Source: Clostridiaceae bacterium (GTDB lineage Bacteria; Bacillota; Clostridia; Saccharofermentanales; Fastidiosipilaceae). Taken from it: a DNA stretch of 6,331 nt. Within the stretch, counting starts at the first letter, position 1, and the number at the start of each line of letters is the position of its first letter. The stretch covers positions 1-6,331 of the forward strand of contig JAAYZH010000003.1 in assembly GCA_012514965.1 (NCBI GenBank). The letters run 5' to 3'. Positions 1 through 6,314 of the stretch are shown here, one piece after another. The notes beneath the pieces are model-generated. The model did not search any database. It saw nothing but the letters and a program-made list of their open reading frames with translations, and had not been told where the DNA came from. A program made the translations under genes and the position numbers.

Positions 1-1866
1 GCCGCATTCATTGTTTGGGGGGCTCACGAGGGCATGCGGTCGGCTCTGCCGGCCGTCCAGCAGACTTTCCTGGAAAATGTGCCGCTCACCGGCCGCACGT
101 GGCTGCGTGAACTGCTAACAGATTCATATGAGCACAACGGGTTCACAGTCAAATTCAGCCAGCAGATCGAAGATGTGCTTGGCGATGAGGTTTACGGTTC
201 CGAACTGGATGGAGTAGTGGAAGGGACGGAGAGTGATCTTGAATTCCTGGATAATGACGGTAAACTAATCCGCAAAGACATGGAGGACAACACAGACTTC
301 TCGAATCGCCGCCTCGCTGTCTGGCAGGACGGCCTCAAGGTTTTCGCGAAGAGTCCCTTGTTTGGAGCAGGCATGCGCAATACAGTACCTTTTGCGGCTG
401 CTAATAACCTGAGCACAAATGATTTCTTTCTGCGTGGTACGACCTTAACGAATGCCTATCTGGATGTGCTGGCCGGCAGCGGATTGGCAGGCTTCAGCCT
501 CCTGCTGAGTTTTTTGGTCTTGTCCATTCGCGATGTTCTCACAGCGCTGGCTTCGAATGGCACGCGCAAACGTCTAATCCTGCTCCCATCCGCAATCCTT
601 GCGGGATTGGCTATTTTCATCGTGTTTTTATCCGATGTTCTCTCTGACTTCTCCATTTACAGCCTCTTGTTCTGGCTGTATCTCGGCTTCATCCAGGGTG
701 TCGTCCGTGAGGACAAAGAGGCCGCCAGGATACCGAAACCTGCAGCTTTCATCTGTGACACTCCTTTACAAGTGCAAAATGCGTTGAATTTGCTTTGCCA
801 AAATCCGGCCTATTCAGGGCAGGCGGATCTCTTTCTCTATAAGCAATTTAGCGGCGCAGACAAACTGGAACAAGCGCTCAGGCGAGAAGGCTGTTTTGGC
901 GAGATTTACGCTTTTCAACCATACCCAAACACGAAGGTCTGGTATTCGCCTTTGCGCACGCTCATTCGTCAGTGGCTGCCAGAGTATTTTTTGCAACGTC
1001 ATCTCTTGCCAACAGGTGAGACCAAGGCGATTCTTGCGAATCGCGTGTATCCCGTTTTGTACCTGAGCTTTTTCACAGCCTTTTCTGATAGCATTCGCTG
1101 GCTTTGGCCGGACAGCCGTGTCGAACTGATTGAAGATGGTCTGGGCAGCTACAGTCTGCCGGACCTCGAAACGCACTTCCGTTCACGCCGTTATCTGGCA
1201 TTCAATAAGTATTTTTTGGCAAGCAAGCTCGGCTATCGGCCTGCGGCCGGCTGGTATACTGCTCCTTCTCTGCTGCAAGGCGATCGAGCCTATGCGATTC
1301 GTCAGTTGCCGGAACTTACAGCAGAGAATCCGGCCACAGAGCTCATCAAGCGAGTGTTTTCCTACGAAGAAAACACAATTCTTGCGAGTCACCGCTTTAT
1401 CTACCTGAGCCAGCCGCTGGCCGAAAAGTCCGCCCTGGAAGCAGGCGGACAGGCTACGGAGGCAGAAGTCTTGGCGCTGCTGCAGGCCAGACTGGGGGAG
1501 AGGCTGCTCGTCCGAGTGCATCCCCGCCAGGATAAGACTTTCTACGAACAATACAGCAGGCTCGACACGCAGGGCAATCCCTGGGAATTGGACGCAATCT
1601 ATTCGCTTCGTGAAGATCACATCTTGCTCGGCGCATTTTCAACAGCGCAATTCATGCCCTGGCTTCTCAGCGGTAAACAGACACACGTTGTCTTCTTGTA
1701 CCCTTTGCTGACCGGAACCTGGAGTGGCGCTGAGCAGCTGATCCACAAGGTTCAGGCCGCTTACCGGGACCCGAAGCGAATTCACTCGATCCAGACGCTT
1801 GCGGAACTGGATCAGGTTTTGCTCGCATTGCTGGCCGATGTGAAACAGGCAGGTGAGCATGGCTAA
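1..1866 (+). CDS. Wzy/O-antigen-ligase-like polymerase fused to a GT52 sialyltransferase-like domain (5' partial)
   Basis: The reading frame is open from base 1, so the gene begins upstream. The first ATG, at 34, lacks a well-placed ribosome binding site and sits inside the polymerase domain. Residues are counted from base 1. Residues 1-100 are a polar, acidic loop, probably extracytoplasmic. Residues 102-124 show the Wzy/WaaL pattern N-R-R..W (W108) followed by PLFGAG (355-372). An N-x9-GxxG motif follows at residues 151-164, then about three hydrophobic segments ending near residue 235. The polymerase is expected to join lipid-linked repeat units on the outer face of the membrane. From about residue 248 (ICDTPLQVQNAL) the protein reads as a GT52 glycosyltransferase. 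It carries the bacterial sialyltransferase motifs E-D-G (378-380), H-P (507-508) and a late S-T pair (547-548). The C-terminus should lie in the cytoplasm, where the nucleotide sugar is. CMP-sialic acid as donor is only an inference. The stop codon overlaps the flippase start. The domain fusion is seen directly; the polymerase assignment is moderately sure and the GT52 assignment fairly sure. Confidence 0.8.
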   Translation, partial: AAFIVWGAHEGMRSALPAVQQTFLENVPLTGRTWLRELLTDSYEHNGFTVKFSQQIEDVLGDEVYGSELDGVVEGTESDLEFLDNDGKLIRKDMEDNTDFSNRRLAVWQDGLKVFAKSPLFGAGMRNTVPFAAANNLSTNDFFLRGTTLTNAYLDVLAGSGLAGFSLLLSFLVLSIRDVLTALASNGTRKRLILLPSAILAGLAIFIVFLSDVLSDFSIYSLLFWLYLGFIQGVVREDKEAARIPKPAAFICDTPLQVQNALNLLCQNPAYSGQADLFLYKQFSGADKLEQALRREGCFGEIYAFQPYPNTKVWYSPLRTLIRQWLPEYFLQRHLLPTGETKAILANRVYPVLYLSFFTAFSDSIRWLWPDSRVELIEDGLGSYSLPDLETHFRSRRYLAFNKYFLASKLGYRPAAGWYTAPSLLQGDRAYAIRQLPELTAENPATELIKRVFSYEENTILASHRFIYLSQPLAEKSALEAGGQATEAEVLALLQARLGERLLVRVHPRQDKTFYEQYSRLDTQGNPWELDAIYSLREDHILLGAFSTAQFMPWLLSGKQTHVVFLYPLLTGTWSGAEQLIHKVQAAYRDPKRIHSIQTLAELDQVLLALLADVKQAGEHG

Positions 1867-3277
1867 AGCAAACGACAAGTGGACTTCTGGCAGCGCAAAT
1901 TCACTGGCCTTCTACAATATGCTTGGGCCCATCATCCTGAATGGAGTGAATTTTTTTACCGTACCAATTTTCACACGTGTCCTGGGGCCTGCCAACTTCG
2001 GTGTTGTCTCTTTGTACACAACCTGGGTGCAGCTGTTCACGATTCTCATTGGTCTGCAGACCTCCGGCACGATAGCGCCGTCTATGGTGCATTACGACGA
2101 GGACGAAGAAAAACGCTACCTCTCAAGCATTCTGTCCTTGTCACTCCTGTCTTTTGGGGTGCTGACGCTCCTGGCAATTCTCTTCATCAAGCCGTTGTCG
2201 GCCTTCACAGGTTTTCCTGTGCAAATCATTGTGATGATGCTGCTGCAGTCGTTTGGCGCTTACATGATCGGCTTTGGCAATATTTTCTTTACGTATGAGA
2301 AGAAGGCCAAACTCAATTTTGTCCTATCGGTTTCGGTAACCATCCTGACCATCGGCTTGTCATTACTCCTGGTCTTGCTTGTAGACAAGCCTGAGACGAA
2401 TTATAACGGTCGCATTACCGGCATGATGCTGCCCAACCTGGCGCTTGGTGTAGTTCTCCTTGTCTATTTCCTTCGCCGCGGCGGCTCTTTCTATGACAAA
2501 GAATACTGGAAATTCTGTTTGCCGCTGAGCCTGCCGCTGATCTTTCATGGTCTGTCGCAGATAATTTTGGCCCACAATGCCAAAGTCATGCTGCAGCAAT
2601 ATACAGGCGACAGAGTCCTGGTCGGTGTATTTAGCCTGGTCTTGACGCTGACGAACATTCTCAACGTCATTTACAATGCACTCAACAACACTTGGGTGCC
2701 CTTCTTCTACGATTACATGAAGACCGATGACCACGAGGCAATCCGGCGGCGCGGCCAAAACTACCTTCTCTTGTTCGCGATCATCTGCAGCGGCTTTATG
2801 CTGCTGGCCCCGGAAATGATTCTGCTCTTCGCCGGGGAAGAGTACCGGGACGGGATCAGCTTGGTACCGGTTCTTACCTTGGCAGCTTTTTTCACCTTTC
2901 TATACTCCTTTCCGGTCAACTATCAGTTTTTCCATCGAAAGACCACGAACATCGCGATCGGCACAGCCATGGCGGCCGGCATGAATGTGGTCCTGAATGT
3001 GCTTTTGATCAAACCATTAGGTATGATGGGAGCGGCCTTGGCAACCACAGCCGCCTACTTGCTGCTGTTTCTCTTCCACGAATGGATTGCCAGACACAAG
3101 ATCAAAGGTACGTACCCCATGCCATTCCGTCTGTACATACCTGTGCTTGCGTTGGTCCTGGCTGCCGCGGCACTCAGTTACCTCTTACTGGCCTTGGCCT
3201 GGCCGCGCTGGTTATTCGCTATCGCGCTGGCAGCCTGGCTCTTGGGCCGAACTTTGCGCAACCGCACAATTTTTTAG
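1859..3277 (+). CDS. wzx: Wzx-type oligosaccharide flippase (polysaccharide biosynthesis protein)
   Basis: This 472-residue protein is hydrophobic along almost its whole length, with about 12-14 likely membrane helices. Length and pattern fit the Polysacc_synt/MOP flippase superfamily. The N-terminus carries the family signature of a first helix followed by PIFTRVLGPANFGVVSLYTT. The centre has the typical NNTWVPFFYDYM stretch, and the C-terminal half repeats the helix pattern. It is expected to move undecaprenyl-diphosphate-linked repeat units from the inner to the outer face of the membrane, handing them to the polymerase encoded just upstream. I chose ATG 1859 because AGGTGA at 1851-1856 places its AGG core 5 nt upstream. 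A GTG at 1853 is possible but has only an AGG 3 nt away. Either start overlaps the upstream stop (8 nt for the ATG), which suggests translational coupling. Substrate specificity cannot be read from the sequence. Confidence 0.9.
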   Translation: MAKANDKWTSGSANSLAFYNMLGPIILNGVNFFTVPIFTRVLGPANFGVVSLYTTWVQLFTILIGLQTSGTIAPSMVHYDEDEEKRYLSSILSLSLLSFGVLTLLAILFIKPLSAFTGFPVQIIVMMLLQSFGAYMIGFGNIFFTYEKKAKLNFVLSVSVTILTIGLSLLLVLLVDKPETNYNGRITGMMLPNLALGVVLLVYFLRRGGSFYDKEYWKFCLPLSLPLIFHGLSQIILAHNAKVMLQQYTGDRVLVGVFSLVLTLTNILNVIYNALNNTWVPFFYDYMKTDDHEAIRRRGQNYLLLFAIICSGFMLLAPEMILLFAGEEYRDGISLVPVLTLAAFFTFLYSFPVNYQFFHRKTTNIAIGTAMAAGMNVVLNVLLIKPLGMMGAALATTAAYLLLFLFHEWIARHKIKGTYPMPFRLYIPVLALVLAAAALSYLLLALAWPRWLFAIALAAWLLGRTLRNRTIF

Positions 3278-3339
3278 AACAAGCCTGTTGGACGAGAGTA
3301 AACCTGACGTAGATACGAATAAAGAAAAGGACAACAACT

Positions 3340-4401
3340 ATGAGAGATAGAACAGCGATTTCGGTCATCATGCCGGTCTATGGCGTGGAAGACTATGTCG
3401 GACGTGCCATCGAGAGTATCGTGAAACAGAGTTTTGGCGATTTTGAATTTCTCATCGTCGATGATGGCAGCAAGGATGGCTCTGGTGCGATCTGTGATCG
3501 CTATGCGGCCCAGGATGACCGTATTACGGTCTTCCACAAGGAGAACGGCGGTGCGCCCAGCGCACGCAACTACGCCATGGACAGGGCTAAAGGCGAATAC
3601 TATTACTTTATGGACGGAGATGACTGGGTCGAGAGCAATATGCTTGAACGCTTGTATCAGCTTGCCAAAGAACACGATGCTCAAATGGTGGTCGCCGCCT
3701 ACTACATCGACACCTACTACGACGGTGAACACTACTATAGGGAAGAAAAGAGTCAGCCCCCAGCAGTGTATGGAGACGCGAAAGCTTTCCGAACTGATGC
3801 GCACAAACTCTTTGACAATAACTTACTCTACACGCCATGGAACAAACTGTTTCTGCGTTCTTTTGTCGAAGAACAGAACATCCGTTTCCGGCCTACGTTC
3901 ATGGACGACTTTCCCTTTAACCTCGATGTAGTGCGCGACATCGAGCGAGTTGTTGTTACAGATGAAAAATTCTATCATTTTATACGAGCCAGAGCAGAGA
4001 GCGAAACGTCAAAATACCGCGCGAATATGTACGAAAAAAGAGAAGAGGAAGACCGCTGGATGCAGGAGCTGTATCAGTACTGGGGAATCGACCATGAAGA
4101 GATCCAGGAATTCCTGGCCCGGCGCTACATCGAACGGCTTGTCGGTTGTGTCGAAAACATTACCTCTCCCAATAGTCCCCTGAATAAAGCTGAGAAAATT
4201 GCCGTCATCAGTCAGATCATCAAAACCCCCAGGGCCCAGGAAAGCTGTCGTGCAGCCCAGCCGCGGTCGCGTTATATGAGCCTGCTGATCGCCCCGATCC
4301 GCAGCCGCAACGCGGATCTCATGTATCGGATGGGCAGTCTCATCTCGTGGGTCAAAAAGCGTAACGTCAAACTCTTCGCGATGCTAAAAGCCAAGCGCTA
4401 A
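3340..4401 (+). CDS. Family 2 (GT-A fold) glycosyltransferase
   Basis: The first 110 or so residues are a clear GT2 domain. It opens with ISVIMPVYGVEDYV (7-20) and has the nucleotide-binding DDGSKDGS at 41-48, ENGGAPSARN at 68-77 and the metal-binding DGDD at 92-95 followed by W96. Residues 165-200 carry the TPWNKLF...MDDFPFNLD segment typical of capsule GT2 enzymes; the usual E-D pair is D-D here (189-190). The C-terminal third is charged and ends in Lys/Arg-rich sequence, consistent with a membrane-associated cytoplasmic enzyme. It would add one sugar from a nucleotide donor to the lipid-linked repeat unit; donor and linkage are unknown. The start is supported by AAAGGA (3326-3331) 8 nt upstream. 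It follows the flippase gene by 62 nt with no terminator seen between, so it is probably the last gene of the same operon, closed by the stem-loop just after its stop. Confidence 0.92.
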   Translation: MRDRTAISVIMPVYGVEDYVGRAIESIVKQSFGDFEFLIVDDGSKDGSGAICDRYAAQDDRITVFHKENGGAPSARNYAMDRAKGEYYYFMDGDDWVESNMLERLYQLAKEHDAQMVVAAYYIDTYYDGEHYYREEKSQPPAVYGDAKAFRTDAHKLFDNNLLYTPWNKLFLRSFVEEQNIRFRPTFMDDFPFNLDVVRDIERVVVTDEKFYHFIRARAESETSKYRANMYEKREEEDRWMQELYQYWGIDHEEIQEFLARRYIERLVGCVENITSPNSPLNKAEKIAVISQIIKTPRAQESCRAAQPRSRYMSLLIAPIRSRNADLMYRMGSLISWVKKRNVKLFAMLKAKR

Positions 4402-4441
4402 ATGAAAGGGGCTGCCTCCATTTGAGACAGCCCCTTTATTG
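4402..4441. terminator. Bidirectional intrinsic terminator between convergent genes
   Basis: AAAGGGGCTG (4405-4414) pairs perfectly with CAGCCCCTTT (4428-4437). The stem continues past one C/A mismatch with CTC (4416-4418) paired to GAG (4424-4426), leaving a 5-nt loop. On the + strand the stem ends in TTTATT; on the - strand it ends in TTTCATTT. The U-tracts are short, but the A/T base of the stem supplies the T-run either way. It lies 3 nt after the glycosyltransferase stop and about 20 nt after the ccdA stop on the other strand. It can therefore end both transcripts and shield them from each other. Confidence 0.85.
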
Positions 4442-4460
4442 ACTTGCGCATAGTGAGCGA

Positions 4461-5156
4461 CTAATTGAATAATCTGGCGTAGTAATCGAACAGATTGAGA
4501 ATCATGGCGACTCCTGCTGCAATCAGCAGAGCACCGGAAATACGCTTGATCGTTACCATGTGCTTTTTGAGGCCATTCAGAACTTTTTTAGCCTGATCAA
4601 ACAACACGGATGTGATAATGAAGGGAAGACCCAAACCCAGCGAGAAGAGCAGGAGCAGCAGGATACCGTTCCATACCGTGTCGGCCTGGCTTGCCTGAAT
4701 CATAGCAGCAGAAAGCCAGGTGCTGAGACAAGGGGCCCAGGTCAAGGAGTAAGCTGCTCCGAATAAATAGCTGCCGCCAAGTCGCAGGGGCTTGGAGCTG
4801 TCGGTAAAACGATCGGTTAGGCCGCTTTGCTTGCGCTGAGGCAGCCGGGCCTTGAGTTTCATAATGAAGGGCAGTTCAAGATAGAAGATACCCATGATGA
4901 CCATGATACTGCCGCCGATGATACGAAGTGTATCGGCCTGACTGGAGAGAAGAGAACCGACTGAAGTTGCAGATGCCCCCAGGAGAACGAACAGTGTTGT
5001 GAAGCCAGCTACGAAAGCCAGGGTGTTCACGATCAGCCGTTTGTTATTGCTTTCTTCACCGCCTGCCAAATAAATCAAGTAAACCGGCAGCATGGGTAAA
5101 ATGCATGGAGAAAGAAAGGCGAGAACACCTTCAAGGAATGTCATTACGTATTGCAT
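4461..5156 (-). CDS. ccdA: CcdA-family thiol-disulfide membrane transporter (DsbD transmembrane-domain type)
   Basis: This 231-residue protein has about six hydrophobic helices, the size of stand-alone CcdA. CcdA proteins carry reducing equivalents from cytoplasmic thioredoxin across the membrane to an extracytoplasmic thioredoxin-like protein. The redox-active cysteines are visible: C18 in the N-terminal FLSPCILPMLPVYL motif, and C143 in LTWAPCLSTWL, the pseudo-symmetric site in the second half. The family stretch LAFVAGFTTLFVLLGAS follows the first loop (47-63). The second cysteine is followed by LSTW where many homologues have IGP or VGP. AAAGGA (5163-5168 on the - strand) lies 6 nt before the ATG and fixes the start. 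It sits 54 nt downstream of the TlpA-like gene with no terminator between, so the two are probably co-transcribed and act together. Identification as CcdA is firm; a role in cytochrome c maturation is not shown, because no partner gene for that is present. Confidence 0.93.
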   Translation of the reverse strand: MQYVMTFLEGVLAFLSPCILPMLPVYLIYLAGGEESNNKRLIVNTLAFVAGFTTLFVLLGASATSVGSLLSSQADTLRIIGGSIMVIMGIFYLELPFIMKLKARLPQRKQSGLTDRFTDSSKPLRLGGSYLFGAAYSLTWAPCLSTWLSAAMIQASQADTVWNGILLLLLFSLGLGLPFIITSVLFDQAKKVLNGLKKHMVTIKRISGALLIAAGVAMILNLFDYYARLFN

Positions 5157-5210
5157 ATTTTTTCCTTTTGCGCGACAGGTCTGAAAAGTGCCGCTTATTT
5201 CTTTAAACTT

Positions 5211-5894
5211 CTAAGGGTAAAGCTTTTTTGTCTCTTCAAGCAGCTGCTCAAAGTCAGCCAGTTCTCTTTGGCCTTCCATAATAAAGCCCGGCTGACTATC
5301 CGGCCCCACGGAGAAGGAGCTGGGGAGTGCGCTTAGACCGAGTTTGCCGCCGACATCCATGAAATCGTCATAGTAATAGGGGAAGGTAAAACCATTCTCC
5401 GCAATGTACTTATCTGCTTCTTCCTTGGTCTCGCGACCGCCGACGGCATCGATACTGACAAATTCCACAGTAGGATCATCTTTGTACTTGTCATAGAATT
5501 TCTGCAGATCCGGCATTTCTTCTTTACACGGCGGACACCAGGAGGCCCAGTAATTGACAATCAGATACTGTCCCTTGAACTCTGAAAGCGTACGGGTCTT
5601 GCCTTCCTGATCGACGAAGGTGAGGGAGGCGAACAAGGCCGCACTGTCTTCTGTACTTGGTGTAGTCGAGGCTGATCCTTCAGAACCCGAGTTCGGATTC
5701 GCGACAGAACCTGGGCTAGTACTCTCTGTGGCAGCTGCGCTGCTATTGGCGGACGTGGAGCCGGCCTCGATTCGCGGAGCAGTTACATCTGGACTTCCGC
5801 CCATTTCGAGGAGCTTTGACGCGCCAAAGAAGAGTCCGCCTGCCAGTACAACGACCCCGATAATGACTAAAGTATTTTTAAAATTTTTGTTCAT
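5211..5894 (-). CDS. Membrane-anchored TlpA/ResA-like thiol-disulfide oxidoreductase
   Basis: The 227-residue protein starts with a short basic N-terminus (MNKNFKN) and one hydrophobic segment (about 8-25). No lipobox cysteine is present, so this is probably an uncleaved signal anchor. Residues 40-85 are a low-complexity Ser/Thr/Gly/Ala/Glu linker that would hold the catalytic domain away from the membrane. The thioredoxin-fold domain (about 88-227) has the active site WCPPC with C120 and C123. The cis-proline is in LSALPSS (P191), and a GFIMEGQRE strand precedes the last helix, as in TlpA/ResA/AhpC-TSA proteins. It is expected to reduce disulfides outside the membrane using electrons from the adjacent CcdA. 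In pneumococcus, comparable Etrx proteins paired with CcdA serve an extracellular methionine sulfoxide reductase; ResA serves apocytochrome c. Neither client gene is in view. AGGAG (5901-5905) lies 6 nt before the ATG and supports the start. Confidence 0.92.
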   Translation of the reverse strand: MNKNFKNTLVIIGVVVLAGGLFFGASKLLEMGGSPDVTAPRIEAGSTSANSSAAATESTSPGSVANPNSGSEGSASTTPSTEDSAALFASLTFVDQEGKTRTLSEFKGQYLIVNYWASWCPPCKEEMPDLQKFYDKYKDDPTVEFVSIDAVGGRETKEEADKYIAENGFTFPYYYDDFMDVGGKLGLSALPSSFSVGPDSQPGFIMEGQRELADFEQLLEETKKLYP

Positions 5895-5918
5895 TCTTGT
5901 CTCCTAAATCTGCAGTTT

Positions 5919-5955
5919 AAAAACGAAGGCTGATAAAACAGTTGTTTCATCAGCC
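5919..5955 (-). terminator. Intrinsic terminator between trxA and the tlpA-like gene
   Basis: On the - strand GGCTGAT (5955-5949) pairs with ATCAGCC (5934-5928). After one mismatch, AAAC pairs with GTTT inside, leaving a 4-nt loop. The stem is followed by TTCG and then TTTTT (5923-5919). This is a good intrinsic terminator shape for transcripts coming from the thioredoxin gene. Only 24 nt separate its U-tract from the start codon of the tlpA-like gene. That gene must therefore depend on read-through, or on a promoter that overlaps the stem-loop or lies upstream of it. Confidence 0.82.
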
Positions 5956-5970
5956 GAAATTACAGGTGTA

Positions 5971-6000
5971 GAGAATTCTCAAAAGCTTGTAAAAGCTTAC
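5971..6000. repeat. Short tandem 10-bp repeat next to a perfect 10-bp palindrome
   Basis: Two adjacent 10-bp units, AAAAGCTTGT (5981-5990) and AAAAGCTTAC (5991-6000), differ only in their last two bases. They abut the perfect palindrome GAGAATTCTC (5971-5980). The block begins at the stop codon of the thioredoxin gene and precedes the terminator stem-loop. On the transcript, the two AAGCTT copies could pair as a 6-bp hairpin with a 4-nt loop. The block could be an operator for the tlpA-like gene, a transcript-end structure, or chance; the sequence does not decide. Confidence 0.4.
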
Positions 6001-6314
6001 GCATTGTCACGCAGGACACGGCTCAGCTGCTGGGGCTGATGTACGCCGGCTTGCTTATAAACCATTTCGCCCTTCTTGAAGACTGCGAGGGTAGGTACAG
6101 CCATGACGCCGTAACGAGCGCTGAGCTCAGGAGCCTGATCTACGTCGATTTGGACAAAGTCATACGCTTGACCTTCGGCCGTTTTCTCTGCACTCAAGAG
6201 GATGGGATGCATGGCTTTGCATGGTCCGCACCAAGTAGCATAGAAATCTACTAAAACAGGCTTCTCGCCGGTCTTAAGCATGGTTTTGAATTCATCCTGA
6301 TTGACTTGTTTCAT
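5997..6314 (-). CDS. trxA: Thioredoxin
   Basis: At 105 residues this is a standard-length single-domain thioredoxin with no signal peptide, so it is cytoplasmic. The active site WCGPCK places the redox cysteines at C29 and C32. The buried Asp is D23 in LVDFYATW, and the cis-proline is P74 in VMAVPTL. The C-terminal strand-helix GVHQPQQLSRVL is also typical. After C32 it reads KAMHP where KMIAP is common, a mild variation. It reduces protein disulfides and is the usual electron donor to CcdA, which fits the two genes downstream. AAGGAG (6329-6324 on the - strand) sits 9 nt before the ATG and fixes the start. The promoter must lie beyond the right edge of the window. A terminator follows 41 nt after the stop codon, so the main transcript may carry this gene without tlpA-ccdA, or with them only on read-through. 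No thioredoxin reductase gene is visible. Confidence 0.95.
   Translation of the reverse strand: MKQVNQDEFKTMLKTGEKPVLVDFYATWCGPCKAMHPILLSAEKTAEGQAYDFVQIDVDQAPELSARYGVMAVPTLAVFKKGEMVYKQAGVHQPQQLSRVLRDNA

Noticed and set aside
34..36. ATG at 34 as the true start of the polymerase-glycosyltransferase gene
   Set aside because: The frame is open to base 1, the ATG has no well-spaced ribosome binding site, and the encoded N-terminus starts in the middle of the polymerase domain. The gene is better treated as 5' truncated by the window edge.
814..1620. Two consecutive open frames of 120 and 145 residues on the - strand
   Set aside because: Both are antisense to the GT52 domain, whose motifs are in the + frame. 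Their residues are of mixed character with no recognisable domain or good ribosome binding site.
2363..2758. A 131-residue open frame on the - strand inside the flippase gene
   Set aside because: It is antisense to membrane helices of a clear flippase and resembles no known family.
3278..3339. Possible separate promoter or terminator between the flippase and GT2 genes
   Set aside because: Only a weak AACA/TGTT pairing and no U-tract or convincing promoter boxes are seen; the gap is best read as an untranslated spacer inside one operon.
3274..3804. A 176-residue open frame on the - strand with a hydrophobic stretch
   Set aside because: It lies fully antisense to the GT2 catalytic domain, whose motifs are intact. 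The hydrophobic run is the complement of Asp/Tyr-rich coding sequence, and no family resemblance is seen.
5956..5996. A sigma-A-like promoter for tlpA using TTGAGA as -35
   Set aside because: The nearest -10-like hexamer (TGTAAT) is only 12 nt away, too close for a normal spacer, and nothing better lies at 16-18 nt.
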